A DNA stretch of 64,000 nt from Entomomonas asaccharolytica (GTDB lineage: Bacteria; Pseudomonadota; Gammaproteobacteria; Pseudomonadales; Pseudomonadaceae): positions 434,001-498,000 of the forward strand of contig NZ_CP067393.1 in the NCBI RefSeq assembly GCF_016653615.1, read 5' to 3'. Positions 19,019 to 28,917 of the stretch are shown here, in pieces (position 1 is the first letter of the stretch; every line of letters begins with the position of its first letter). A program made the translations under genes and the position numbers. The notes below the pieces were generated by a model, which was not told the DNA's origin, did no database searches, and was given only the letters and a program-made list of their open reading frames with translations.

Positions 19019-20278
19019 CTAACACATACCCAACTCATTTAACTTATTAGCCCAATCCTGCATCATCTTTTTCCGTTGTTCAATATACATAGCGTGATTA
19101 TACGTAGTACTAACACTGTCCTTATCTTTATCAGAATGGGACAATTGCGCTTCTATCCATTGATGTTCATATTGCATTTCATGTAAAGCTGTTGAAATAG
19201 TGGCTCTAATACCATGTCCTGTTAACCTATCCTTATATCCCATACGTATCAATGCTGAATTCAGCGTATTCTCACTCACCATCAACTCAGGATGATAGCG
19301 ATGGCATAACAAATAAGATTGTGAAGGATACCTTGAACTTATTAGCTTTTTGACAACCTCTTGAGCCTGTGTTGATAAAGGAACAATATAAGGAGGTATT
19401 TCAGATTTATGAGCCCCTGTTCTAATTAACTTATTAATCTGTTTTAAATTTTCAGGGGGAACACACCAGATACCTTTAGCCAAGTCAAACTGCTCAGGTT
19501 TAGCTGCACGTAATTCTCCTGTTCTAACGCCTGTTAATAACAACAGCTTGATACCTAACAAAGTTTGTTGCAGACCTTTATAATGACTAAATGCCTCAAA
19601 TAATGCAGGTAACTCCTCTAACGTGAGGAATGGATTATGCTTAGTTCGACGACTACCACGTGCTAACATATCCAAATCAGCAGCAGGATTAGTGTCTATA
19701 ATACCCTCAGCGATAGCCAGTCGAAACATCTCATTAAACCAAGCCCTGACTTTCTCCGCGACACTTAACGCATCTCTTGACTCAATATTCTGCTGAATGA
19801 GCAACGTATGCTTCTTAGTAATCAAATCTAAAGGTAAATCCCCTATAACAGGATTAATATCGTTTTTCAAAGCCCTATCAATTTGCTTACAGGTACTTTG
19901 TCTTTTGGCTGTGATTGATGACACCTCATCGCCATAAAGCTTACCAAACTTCCATGACTTCCAGTGTTCAGCAAACTCTGAAAAAATAGGTGCCTGAGAA
20001 CTTGCTAACGCATCAGAATCTAATGATTCTGATGGATCATGGATTAAATCATTTTTATATAAAAACCGCTTATCTTCAGCTAATTGCCTAGCCTCTTTTA
20101 AGCTCAAGAATGGGTATTGACCCAAGGTTAAATTACACCTTTTACCCTTCTTCATAATTCTGAACTTAAATGATTTGGTTCCTGCGGGGGTAATATTAAT
20201 AGATAATCCCTGAATATCGTATAATTGATAATCGGTTTTTCTAGGTTTAGCGTTACGAATAATTGCATCTGTAAGCAT
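19019..20278 (-). CDS. P4-type tyrosine integrase of island C
   Basis: 419 residues from MLTDAIIRNAKP, the N-terminus typical of P4-type integrases (DUF4102 arm-binding domain); an in-frame longer start adds only unsupported residues. Catalytic residues: Arg in GVRTGELR, HxxR in HGIRATIS, His in LSHSD and Tyr in TTYNHAMY. It lies just left of a degenerate copy of the tRNA-Gly 3' end and is oriented like the two other P4-type integrases, so it is the integrase of the leftmost island. Confidence 0.9.
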   Translation of the reverse strand: MLTDAIIRNAKPRKTDYQLYDIQGLSINITPAGTKSFKFRIMKKGKRCNLTLGQYPFLSLKEARQLAEDKRFLYKNDLIHDPSESLDSDALASSQAPIFSEFAEHWKSWKFGKLYGDEVSSITAKRQSTCKQIDRALKNDINPVIGDLPLDLITKKHTLLIQQNIESRDALSVAEKVRAWFNEMFRLAIAEGIIDTNPAADLDMLARGSRRTKHNPFLTLEELPALFEAFSHYKGLQQTLLGIKLLLLTGVRTGELRAAKPEQFDLAKGIWCVPPENLKQINKLIRTGAHKSEIPPYIVPLSTQAQEVVKKLISSRYPSQSYLLCHRYHPELMVSENTLNSALIRMGYKDRLTGHGIRATISTALHEMQYEHQWIEAQLSHSDKDKDSVSTTYNHAMYIEQRKKMMQDWANKLNELGMC

Positions 20279-20517
20279 GATAAATGTCCTCAAAACAAAA
20301 TAAGTAATGTTTGAATTATCAAGCTTAAAAAGTTGAAAACACTGAAAAATGCAAAATGCCAATTGCAGATTTCAAAATGCCAAATGAAGTGCCAAATTGA
20401 GATGGTATCCCTTGGATTCTAATAGAAGTTAATGGTGTTAAAGCTGCCAGAAAAATCTCTCGAACCTCGGAGTTACTTGACTTAATGGACTTTAATGGAG
20501 TTCTTCATAAGAAGATT

Positions 20518-20537
20518 TGGAGCGGGAAACGCAACTC
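20518..20537. other. Degenerate tRNA-Gly attachment site between islands C and B
   Basis: TGGAGCGGGAAACGCAACTC resembles the 3' end of tRNA-Gly at 57,970, with three mismatches in 20. The flank GAAGATT just before it also precedes the exact copy at 32,537. It lies about 240 bp upstream of the island C integrase start, as expected for an att site. Confidence 0.65.
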
Positions 20538-20668
20538 ACAAATACCTTCACAACATGATGAAATATTAGAATTTTTAATTCATCTTTCCCAGTGAGTGGA
20601 CTTATTTTAGTCTTGTTTCGCCTTTACTTCAAGTCGCGTTATATTATGGTTGATTTCCAACGTTACTA

Positions 20669-21130
20669 TTAATCTTCTTCATACTCTTCATAGTGTACAT
20701 ATTCTAAACATTTTCCTTTTCTACAGCCAAATCCTTCTTGTTCTTTTCCAAAACCATAGATAAAACCAGAACCACCAAGATTTATACTATATTTTCTTTT
20801 AACATCATTAATTAAAAGATACCCTTTTGTTTCACAAGGATAAATATCAAAATAGCTCATCTCAGCCCCAGTTATAAAAGGCTCTGCTGTTAGAAAAAAA
20901 TCTTTAATATTTTCTTTATTTAAATCCCATGCATTACATAATTTCTTTGAGTATTCATCACTCTCTTTTATTTTCTTTTCTATAGTTAATATCTCTATCT
21001 TTGGTATAGATTCTGCATTAGTAATTTCTGGAATCAATATTGCCATTACTATCAGCAGGAGGATAAAGACCTTTACCTTCCCCACTTGTTTTATAGGCAA
21101 TACATTGATGTTGGTATAAGTCTTCGTCAT
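20669..21130 (-). CDS. Exported protein, probable immunity to the amidase effector
   Basis: Up to 153 residues. The hydrophobic run VFILLLIVMAILIPEITNAES is a signal peptide, so the mature protein of about 110 residues is periplasmic, with four Cys that could form disulfides. The longest frame overlaps the effector gene by 113 bases; a GTG at VGKVKV inside the overlap is an alternative start. A periplasmic partner immediately after a cell-wall amidase effector is the usual layout for immunity proteins. No family recognised. Confidence 0.6.
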   Translation of the reverse strand: MTKTYTNINVLPIKQVGKVKVFILLLIVMAILIPEITNAESIPKIEILTIEKKIKESDEYSKKLCNAWDLNKENIKDFFLTAEPFITGAEMSYFDIYPCETKGYLLINDVKRKYSINLGGSGFIYGFGKEQEGFGCRKGKCLEYVHYEEYEED

Positions 21131-24100
21131 TTAAGTTAAACTCCGCTTGTAATATTTTCACTATTTTCTTGATTGATTTTAACTGTTCTGGTGTGGCATC
21201 ATCCCATAGTTTTGTAACTTTATCCCACCAAGCAACAACTTCGATACCTATACTATCAGAATTATAAGGGTAACGTTCAGGGTAGGATTTTTTGATTTCC
21301 TCTCGATGTTTTTCTGTAAAACTTTTAGTAGCATAATTAGAAGGACAACTATTTGATAGCTCACAACGAGGTCTGATTTTTCCAACATGATTAGCATATT
21401 TTTTTAAACTAACTACTTGATGAATAGTACCATCTTTATCAATAACAAAGTGCGCGCCAATATTGTCTGTATTACTAGTCGATTTCCATGTATTTTCTAT
21501 CACATTCAATGCACCGCCTTTAGAATAAGTTCTATGAAGCACGATAGCATTTGGTCCTATAATAGGTCCTCGTTCCAATTTAGTGACCTGACTTTTAATA
21601 ACCCCTGCATCTTGTATAAACCCATCACTATCGACATAGTAATGATAAGTTTCTTCAAAATTATCTATGAAGGCTATCGGATGAAAATGAAAAGCCAACG
21701 CCTTACCTTTTAGCTCTGGCACCTCATCCCAAAAGACAAGCTTTGTAATGCGTTCTTTTTCATGTTCAACCAGTTTTTGACTTTCCTTATCTGCCAGTAT
21801 TTCAGTGCCTAACCGCTTCCATTTATCAGCGGTTCCTTTGGCTTGCCATTCAGTAGGATGATAAGCAATTAACTTTGACCATTTATCGCACAGTACAGGG
21901 TCTTTTAAAGCATTCCTTAATTCTGATAACGAGAGTTTACCGTCGCCATCACCCCCATTTTCTTTACTGTCCATTTCTTTACAGATATCTTGATAGAAAG
22001 GTGTCATGTCCTTTTGGTCAATAAAACCGTCTGTTTTAGTGCTGACAGAACCATCGGTAGCGATATTTTCTTCCTTAACGATTTTAAAGCCAAGCTTTGT
22101 CCAGTCATATTGGCTAATAGCCTGAGTTTTAGCAGGGGAGAGGTAGCCTGTTATAGATTGTCGATTTTCATGGAGTGTGATTTGATACTGCCCATTAACC
22201 TGTTTAATATTATCAGGAGAGAGAATATGTGTTTGCTGGGTTTGATAATAGGCTTTTTCTAGTTCTGCGGTTGTCTTGGGTTGCGCTGCTATGCTGTCTT
22301 TACTGAGCGCATTTTTCTGTAGTACGGTTCCTTGCGGGATTTGGATATATTGTTTGCCACCTGTTAAACCTGCTTCATTATTTAGAAACTTTGTTAGTTC
22401 GGCTTCATCAGTGGTAGTAAAGACTTCAATATGGACTTGTTTCCTAGGTTTATCACTTTTATCCCCTGTAGGCGAAGAAGGAACCTCATACAATCCTAAA
22501 TAACCTATCGGGTCACCTGCACTGATTTTGACAGGGTAAGCAGTTTCTACTGTTTCAAAACGAGTTGGCTCTGCCTTAATCGTTGACATATGTTTACTAT
22601 CAACTATTGCCCAAAAAGTATTAATACCTTTTTCGGTAAACTCCTTTTTATCCTTAGTTAGCTTACACTCAGCCATCAGATAGATTGTTTTATCTAAGGT
22701 GACTTCTTTTATCTTTTGATTGATATAAGTAACTTCATCACCCACGGCTAATTTAACACCTAATGTAGCCCCTGCTATGCCTTTACTGGTGGGTGCTTGC
22801 CGAACATCCATTGTGGTGATTGCACTGGCAGTGACTTGTTGTGCCCAGTAACGGGGATATTCCCGTTTAGGTGAAGGTAATTCTTGTGCATAAATATCCC
22901 TTTTACCTGTACTGATTTCCTTATTAATCGCCAACCAGAAACCATCTTCCCCTACAGTCACCTCTTTTTCATTTAAAGTAATATTTCCTGAGTTGTCTGC
23001 TATGGTGCCTTGTATTAAGCAATATTTACCATCTTCGGTTTCTTTAGGCTGACCAATAAGGTTAATAATAGCGTCTTTACTAATAGAACCAAGTACCGTG
23101 TCTTTATCTTGTGCTGAGTCCTCAAGGTCTTTCGTTTCCATAAATTTATTACGGACTCTGATACTTTTCAGCATTTTATACTGTTTGGTGACTTCACCTT
23201 GTTTTGTAGGATACTCTTCATAAGGCAATAAATGCATATACAAACTATAAAAGGTCAGCTTATTGGTTTTAGGCACTGGAGGTGGCGTAGTATCCGTATA
23301 AAGTTCTTTGTTGTCTGTGGTTACAGGTACATAACCCTCTTCATCGGTAAGTGCTATCCAGAATTCTTTATTAGCTAACCATATACTACTCAGTAATTTA
23401 TTATCTGCACTTTGCATTTTTAAAGCGGTCGAAGCAGTGACTTTACTGTAGTGATAGCCATTAATCACTTCTGTTTGAACTTCTTTTATCTGTAATGCTG
23501 TTTTCTCAGGGACTATGATTTTTTCACTGTTCTTTTCGCTAGCATCACCCACAGTTTTATAGCCTGTATAAGCTTTGGCTAACGTAATGGTTTTATCTGT
23601 CCAGTCCTGTGGGCTAATATCATTGAATAAGTCAGTTTTTTGTTCAGTACTGGCTTGAACACTGCCATCTTTTTTAAAGCCTGCAAACCAAATTTCTTCA
23701 TCTTTGGCATAGGCATTTGTTTGAGGTTTAATGGTAGTATTTGCTTCTACGGCTTTTAGTACTTTAGCCTTGGTTAAGTAATACTCAGTACTTCCTATCT
23801 TCTTCGTAGTATTATTAACTTGCAGTATTTCTAACATCAACCCTTTAGGCATCACCTTTCTGTCTTTACTATAGGCATCATCACTATAAGAGGCAAAACC
23901 TGTAGCCTGCGTTCTAATATGCTTACCCTGCCATATATCATTCAACTTAGTGGGGTCTTGTGTTGCCTGTTTAACAGGTTCAGAAGGAGAGACATACTCG
24001 TGCTTAACCAAACAAAAGGAACTGGAATATTGTAAGGTTGTAGTATTCAGTATACTTTCTGGATACTTTTGATTAATGCGATAAGCAATAACCTCGCCAT

Positions 24101-24293
24101 CCGCTATACAACGAACTGGCTGCTCCAAAACACAATGAGCAATAGTATTATTAGTAAAATGAATACCACCATGCCAGAACTGATAACTACCCAATAAATA
24201 ATGCCCTGATGTTTCTTGAGATAAAATACCGTAAAGCTCTGCGGCTTTATAATCACTGCCATCTTCTTTGCTTATTGGATATTTAACATTCAT
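21018..24293 (-). CDS. Multidomain peptidoglycan-degrading effector (M23-like, EF-hand-like, amidase)
   Basis: 1,091 residues from MNVKYPISKEDG; the longer frame (MLIAFKV) adds an unlikely leader. The N-terminal domain resembles a degraded LytM/M23 fold (FWHGGIHF, ADGEVIAYR, YSLYMHLL far downstream), with SH3-like inserts between. A DxxxNGGDGDGKLSLSEL motif near residue 800 is EF-hand-like. The last 200 residues form an N-acetylmuramoyl-L-alanine amidase of the Amidase_2 type (IVLHRTYS, GAHFVIDKDGTIHQV, SIGIEVV, YQHQCIAY). There is no signal peptide, so T6SS delivery with the adjacent exported immunity protein is likely. No VgrG or PAAR gene is beside it. Confidence 0.7.
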   Translation of the reverse strand: MNVKYPISKEDGSDYKAAELYGILSQETSGHYLLGSYQFWHGGIHFTNNTIAHCVLEQPVRCIADGEVIAYRINQKYPESILNTTTLQYSSSFCLVKHEYVSPSEPVKQATQDPTKLNDIWQGKHIRTQATGFASYSDDAYSKDRKVMPKGLMLEILQVNNTTKKIGSTEYYLTKAKVLKAVEANTTIKPQTNAYAKDEEIWFAGFKKDGSVQASTEQKTDLFNDISPQDWTDKTITLAKAYTGYKTVGDASEKNSEKIIVPEKTALQIKEVQTEVINGYHYSKVTASTALKMQSADNKLLSSIWLANKEFWIALTDEEGYVPVTTDNKELYTDTTPPPVPKTNKLTFYSLYMHLLPYEEYPTKQGEVTKQYKMLKSIRVRNKFMETKDLEDSAQDKDTVLGSISKDAIINLIGQPKETEDGKYCLIQGTIADNSGNITLNEKEVTVGEDGFWLAINKEISTGKRDIYAQELPSPKREYPRYWAQQVTASAITTMDVRQAPTSKGIAGATLGVKLAVGDEVTYINQKIKEVTLDKTIYLMAECKLTKDKKEFTEKGINTFWAIVDSKHMSTIKAEPTRFETVETAYPVKISAGDPIGYLGLYEVPSSPTGDKSDKPRKQVHIEVFTTTDEAELTKFLNNEAGLTGGKQYIQIPQGTVLQKNALSKDSIAAQPKTTAELEKAYYQTQQTHILSPDNIKQVNGQYQITLHENRQSITGYLSPAKTQAISQYDWTKLGFKIVKEENIATDGSVSTKTDGFIDQKDMTPFYQDICKEMDSKENGGDGDGKLSLSELRNALKDPVLCDKWSKLIAYHPTEWQAKGTADKWKRLGTEILADKESQKLVEHEKERITKLVFWDEVPELKGKALAFHFHPIAFIDNFEETYHYYVDSDGFIQDAGVIKSQVTKLERGPIIGPNAIVLHRTYSKGGALNVIENTWKSTSNTDNIGAHFVIDKDGTIHQVVSLKKYANHVGKIRPRCELSNSCPSNYATKSFTEKHREEIKKSYPERYPYNSDSIGIEVVAWWDKVTKLWDDATPEQLKSIKKIVKILQAEFNLNDEDLYQHQCIAYKTSGEGKGLYPPADSNGNIDSRNY

Positions 24294-24615
24294 TATTTGC
24301 CCTATTAGTTCTTTATATTCCTTAAACCTTAATTGACTGAGCAAACCTAGCTCTACACAACAAAGGAAATACCAACTCATAAGGACTTTAAAGGCTATCA
24401 ACAACTCATGGAAATTAGACTAAAGTCTAATAAATTAAAAACATCTGAATTAAAGCCGAATAGATACTGATTAACTGATACAAATAAACTTCTACTACCA
24501 AACTACGGGTAAATTATACTTTATAAACAATGATTTTTAATCAAAGCCTGTTACTTACAATACCCTATAAACTGTGTTATATTTTTGATAAATACTCCTA
24601 ACAAAAAATGAACTT

Positions 24616-25308
24616 ATGGATATTAAGCTCGGTAAAAACGATAAGCGTTATGTACATGGAACAGAAGATGTTTATGACATAATGCAACGCATTTTGCGCC
24701 GTGAAAACAAGATAGACAGAGAAAAAGAACACTTCTGGATTATCGGTATGAACGAAGCGGGTTACATCCTCTATATCGAACTGATTGCGTTAGGTACTGT
24801 AAGATCTGTTGATGTAGAACCCATGAATGTATACCGCGTTGCTGTGATGAAAAATGCAACACGAGTAATTGCTATCCACAATCACCCATCAGGACGTCTT
24901 ATTCCGTCTAAATCCGATTTAGACATCACTGACAGACTGATTCAAGTAGGACGTATACTAAATATTCATCTCATAGATCATCTAATTATCAGTACAGAAA
25001 ACTACGAAAGTTTCAAATCAATGGGTGTCATGGACGAATTAGAGAAAAGCCTTAAATATGTGCCTACTTATCAGGTAGTGGAGCAGATTAGGAAAGAAGA
25101 GAAGAAGATTGCGAGGGAAAAGTTAGCATTAGAAAAGGATAAGACAAAAGCTGCTAAAGAAGATGCAAAAATAAAAAAAGAAAGACTAGAAAAGCTTCAA
25201 CTGATTATGGTAAAAACTCTTCTTGATAAAGGTGTCTCAACTGAAAATATCGCAAAAATTATGGAAGTTACTCCAAAGACAATTGAGAAAATTATCTCTA
25301 ACTTATAA
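24616..25308 (+). CDS. RadC-like JAB/MPN domain protein
   Basis: 230 residues. The metal site HNHPSG...SKSDLD is the JAB/RadC signature; the N-terminal helix-hairpin region of full-length RadC is missing. Residues about 150-190 are Lys/Glu-rich coiled coil, followed by a C-terminal HTH (VSTENIAKIMEVTPKTIEKI). RadC-like proteins are common on mobile elements and lie near defence genes, but their activity is unsettled. It stands alone on the plus strand, convergent with the subtilase gene. Confidence 0.8.
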   Translation: MDIKLGKNDKRYVHGTEDVYDIMQRILRRENKIDREKEHFWIIGMNEAGYILYIELIALGTVRSVDVEPMNVYRVAVMKNATRVIAIHNHPSGRLIPSKSDLDITDRLIQVGRILNIHLIDHLIISTENYESFKSMGVMDELEKSLKYVPTYQVVEQIRKEEKKIAREKLALEKDKTKAAKEDAKIKKERLEKLQLIMVKTLLDKGVSTENIAKIMEVTPKTIEKIISNL

Positions 25309-25342
25309 AAAGCATAAGTTTAGTAAAATAATTTAGCACAAT

Positions 25343-25362
25343 GCATGAGTGTTACCTCATGC
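25343..25362 (+). terminator. Terminator after radC-like gene
   Basis: GCATGAG / CTCATGC hairpin with a 6-nt loop, followed by an interrupted T-rich stretch. It lies between the convergent radC-like and subtilase genes. Confidence 0.5.
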
Positions 25363-25468
25363 TGCTTTAGTTAAAATTTGAGCTAGTACAACTAAAATAC
25401 AAAATTCTTAGTATTTTTTACTATTAAACTTTATTTTAGATTATATAAACAATTCATATAGTTAGTCA

Positions 25469-27706
25469 TTATTCAAATTCTATATCTTGGTTCATTGTTT
25501 GATGAATATCAACTTTAACATTAACATCAAGTTCATTGACTATCCAACCATTCAAATTACAGTTTTTAATAAATTCATCTATTCTATTTATACCATTAAT
25601 TTCTTTTAATGTAACAACTACACCAAAGCGAACACCTTCACCATCTTTAGGGTTTAGTCTATTATTAGTTTTAATTTCCATTCCCCAGTTTTTATTCTCA
25701 TACGATTTTCTTGCTTGAGTACCCTTTTTTTTCTTTTCAGCTACATATTTAACATTATCCCATTTTCGAAAATTTGACCTGGCATCAGATTCCAACAGAT
25801 AACATTTTTCTGAGCTTTCCTCAGCATCTTGATTCTGCTTATCACCTTTAATATCTTGAATTTTTCCTTTATCATTAATTCTTCCAAAATGGAGATTTAA
25901 CTCAGTATTTGTATAATCAACGCCTTGAGTTCTATTGCATTTAGGAAAATAGCACATTGTTGCTTTTGCAATATATGGATATTTATCATCTTTTATTGGA
26001 ACAGGAAAATTATAATTATAGGTATTCCACTTTTCACTAACATCTGACACCAAAAATTTAATCTCATCATTTTTTGTCTTAATAATATCTTCTATTCTTA
26101 TCGGTACTATTCCATGACCGTACAATGCTATTTCATCAAAGGTAGGTTCATCATCCCAACTTCTAGCTGAATCAATAATAATTGCTTTGGCTAGCTCCCT
26201 ATTAATATTTAAAATATCAATTAAGTAAGATAGTTTTCTAGCAATCCAAGGTGCAGCAAAAGAGGTTCCTGAAACCTTCGTTTCTCCTAACGGTTCATAA
26301 GCTCTAATATATTTTTCACGACTTCCACCGTAGTAGCTGACATCTGGTTTGGCAAAAAATGATAAAACAATTCCTTTTCTTGTATATTTTGTTGATAACC
26401 CATCTTTTGTTACTGCATTTACTACTATACTATTAATTGAATCTGCTGGAGAGCCTATTTTATTAACATCTTCATTAGATTTATTTGTTCCAGCAACGAC
26501 AAAAATAACATCATTTTCATATTGAATTTGATCTAATATTGCGGCTTCTGCTGAGATAAAATTATCATTGATTTCTTGATTGCTACCTAATGAGATATTC
26601 CAAACTTTAATATCCTTATTCTTTGCTATAATTTCTTTAATCTGTTTTATAATAGTAAAAGAGGAGAATTGTGAGCCAGTTGATACACCAAAATGTCGCA
26701 CTTTGAATCTTCCACACCCATCATCAAGCCAAGGATTCAGTCTTGGTCCATCAACAATAATAGATGATACTGCTGTGCCATGCTTATAATCATTGAGATT
26801 CCTTGGAATACTGTCGTCAACCATATCGTAATATTCAACCCAATTGTTAAAATAAACACGATTGTCAAATAAGGTGTCAATGACTCCTATAGTCGGTTCT
26901 ATAGTAGGGTTAGGAATGCTAAATGAGTTTTCTTTATACTCTTTAATAAATTCTTCAGGAGATAGTTGAGATAAATCCGTCGTTGCCATTGAAATGAGAT
27001 AAGGTGCTTTTTCAAACAAGAGTTCTGTTTGGTTTCTATCCAAAAATACTGTTTGATTATCTAATATTCTACTTGATAAAACTTCAATCCCTAGCTTTTT
27101 TAATAATTCTTTTGTATCTGTTTTCGTATCATATAAAGTAATGATACTTTGCGCTGTTTGTTCTTCAGGTTTTTCTATTTCAAAATTATCGATATATGAA
27201 ATATCGGCAATCACTTGTTTAAATTTAGATTTACTGATGGAAAATTTAGAGAATGGTATGCTGTCAATTCTCTTTCTATTCTCAAAAATTGCCTTATCTA
27301 TTTTCCCTTCAAATACTTCATTTAAAATAATATTTACTTTATTAAGTAAAGTAATACTTTCTTCTAAATCATCAATATTTAGAAAATAAGTGATAATATG
27401 TTTAGTTCTATCGCTATTAAATTTAGCCCCAACAATAGCATAATTAGGGTTATCTTCTTTAAATAGTCCAGATATTCTATTGCTTTTTGCTGCAATTTTA
27501 TTATACAAAACACTAATTAGAATACCATCAAATGGTCTTGTTTCATTTATCCAAAAGTTTTTAATTTGTTCTATTTTTTTTTGTAACCTGAGTAGGTGTT
27601 CACTAGTGACTATTTTGTGTCCATTCATGCTAGCACCACCACCACCGCCGATTCTAGATGCTTGAACAAATCTTTTTCCTTTTAATTCCAACACATTATT
27701 TGCCAT
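25469..27706 (-). CDS. ietS: Subtilisin-like serine protease of an ietAS-type pair
   Basis: 745 residues with no signal peptide. The S8 triad is complete: Asp277 in IGVIDT, His309 in HGTAVSS, Ser482 in SGTSFAAP; the oxyanion Asn lies in VVAGTNKSN. About 270 residues precede the protease domain and about 200 follow. The start overlaps the stop of the ATPase gene by one base (TAATG). A cytoplasmic subtilase coupled to an AAA ATPase matches the ietAS plasmid-stability and anti-phage system; the assignment rests on domains and order. The glycine run IGGGGGAS near the N-terminus is unusual. Confidence 0.75.
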   Translation of the reverse strand: MANNVLELKGKRFVQASRIGGGGGASMNGHKIVTSEHLLRLQKKIEQIKNFWINETRPFDGILISVLYNKIAAKSNRISGLFKEDNPNYAIVGAKFNSDRTKHIITYFLNIDDLEESITLLNKVNIILNEVFEGKIDKAIFENRKRIDSIPFSKFSISKSKFKQVIADISYIDNFEIEKPEEQTAQSIITLYDTKTDTKELLKKLGIEVLSSRILDNQTVFLDRNQTELLFEKAPYLISMATTDLSQLSPEEFIKEYKENSFSIPNPTIEPTIGVIDTLFDNRVYFNNWVEYYDMVDDSIPRNLNDYKHGTAVSSIIVDGPRLNPWLDDGCGRFKVRHFGVSTGSQFSSFTIIKQIKEIIAKNKDIKVWNISLGSNQEINDNFISAEAAILDQIQYENDVIFVVAGTNKSNEDVNKIGSPADSINSIVVNAVTKDGLSTKYTRKGIVLSFFAKPDVSYYGGSREKYIRAYEPLGETKVSGTSFAAPWIARKLSYLIDILNINRELAKAIIIDSARSWDDEPTFDEIALYGHGIVPIRIEDIIKTKNDEIKFLVSDVSEKWNTYNYNFPVPIKDDKYPYIAKATMCYFPKCNRTQGVDYTNTELNLHFGRINDKGKIQDIKGDKQNQDAEESSEKCYLLESDARSNFRKWDNVKYVAEKKKKGTQARKSYENKNWGMEIKTNNRLNPKDGEGVRFGVVVTLKEINGINRIDEFIKNCNLNGWIVNELDVNVKVDIHQTMNQDIEFE

Positions 27707-28773
27707 TATTTATTTTCCTTGCTTAACTTTCTTGCTACTGTACTTTTAGGTTCACCTTTCAGTTTTTCAATATCTCTTATTGTAAAGCCTTGTGCATGTA
27801 ATTTTTCGAAGGTGATTTGTTCAAGATTCCCAATTACACTATTGTATAGCCTCCTCAAGTAATCATAACCATTATTCTCATCACTAAACGCCAAAGAAGT
27901 TTTGATAATATTTTTTAGTTCACCAGGATATGGTATTTGATTCGACATATTTAGTATTTTCTTAAATAGCCGGACATCTTTAGAAATACTCTTAAAATTC
28001 TTTGAAAAAGCTGAAAAATAAAATTCAGCAACTTCTATTAAATCTTCTTTGCTATATCGATTAAAATTAATTATGGCATCAAACCGTCTGGAAAGTGCTT
28101 TATCAAAGTTTTTGTATAAATTGGTTGTTGCAATGATTACAATTTCTTTATTTAGATCGGTCAGTCTATCTAGTTCCCTTAAAATAGCAGAGGTCACACG
28201 ACCCATTTCACGCACATCATTATTATTTACTCTATCTAATGCAATAACATCTATTTCATCAAACAAAATCACAGTTTTCTCAGGGAAAGGAATTTTATTA
28301 ATCTCGCTAAATACATTTGCAATATTTTTATTAGTCTGACCTAATTTACTATCGACCAAATTATCAAAATCCACATAATACAATTTTCTATCAAGCAATC
28401 TAGCAATATGCTTTACAGCTTCCGTCTTACCTGTACCTGGAAAACCTTCAAATAAAAATTTGTTTATACCAATTTTATGATTAATCGCATTAATTACTCC
28501 TTTGATGTCATCCGTTATTTCAATCGGCAAATTAAGTGGCTCTATTGCTTTAACATTTATTGATTTTAAAAATTCACTTTCGAAATCACTTGCCTGTGGA
28601 ATATAAAGATTAGACTCAGCAATTAATCCCATAATATATTCAGCTAATTGATCATCACCAATGCTATCGAAGCTTCGGGCAATTTCTATTGCTTCATTTC
28701 TAAAGGCATTTTCATTTCTTTCAATATGATATTTGATCAAATTTAATACATTCTTTTTTTTCACACAACACAT
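27706..28773 (-). CDS. ietA: AAA ATPase of an ietAS-type pair
   Basis: 355 residues. AAA core: Walker A FEGFPGTGKT (Lys116), Walker B VILFDEID, sensor 1 IIATTN and arginine finger SRRFD. The C-terminal tail (GFTIRDIEKLKGEPKSTVARKL) looks like an HTH, so it may bind DNA or regulate its own operon. It is translationally coupled to the subtilase. In the known pair the ATPase is thought to control the protease. Low GC like its surroundings. Confidence 0.8.
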   Translation of the reverse strand: MCCVKKKNVLNLIKYHIERNENAFRNEAIEIARSFDSIGDDQLAEYIMGLIAESNLYIPQASDFESEFLKSINVKAIEPLNLPIEITDDIKGVINAINHKIGINKFLFEGFPGTGKTEAVKHIARLLDRKLYYVDFDNLVDSKLGQTNKNIANVFSEINKIPFPEKTVILFDEIDVIALDRVNNNDVREMGRVTSAILRELDRLTDLNKEIVIIATTNLYKNFDKALSRRFDAIINFNRYSKEDLIEVAEFYFSAFSKNFKSISKDVRLFKKILNMSNQIPYPGELKNIIKTSLAFSDENNGYDYLRRLYNSVIGNLEQITFEKLHAQGFTIRDIEKLKGEPKSTVARKLSKENK

Positions 28774-28917
28774 CCTTCATCTTCAATAGCTCACCACTGC
28801 TTTAGATTACAACAGAAAATGGGACAAAATAAATATTTATGGGACAATTATTATAAAAAAATCTCAAAATAAAGTAAAGTGCATATCTAAAAATAATTAA
28901 GTAAAAATGTGCATTTA

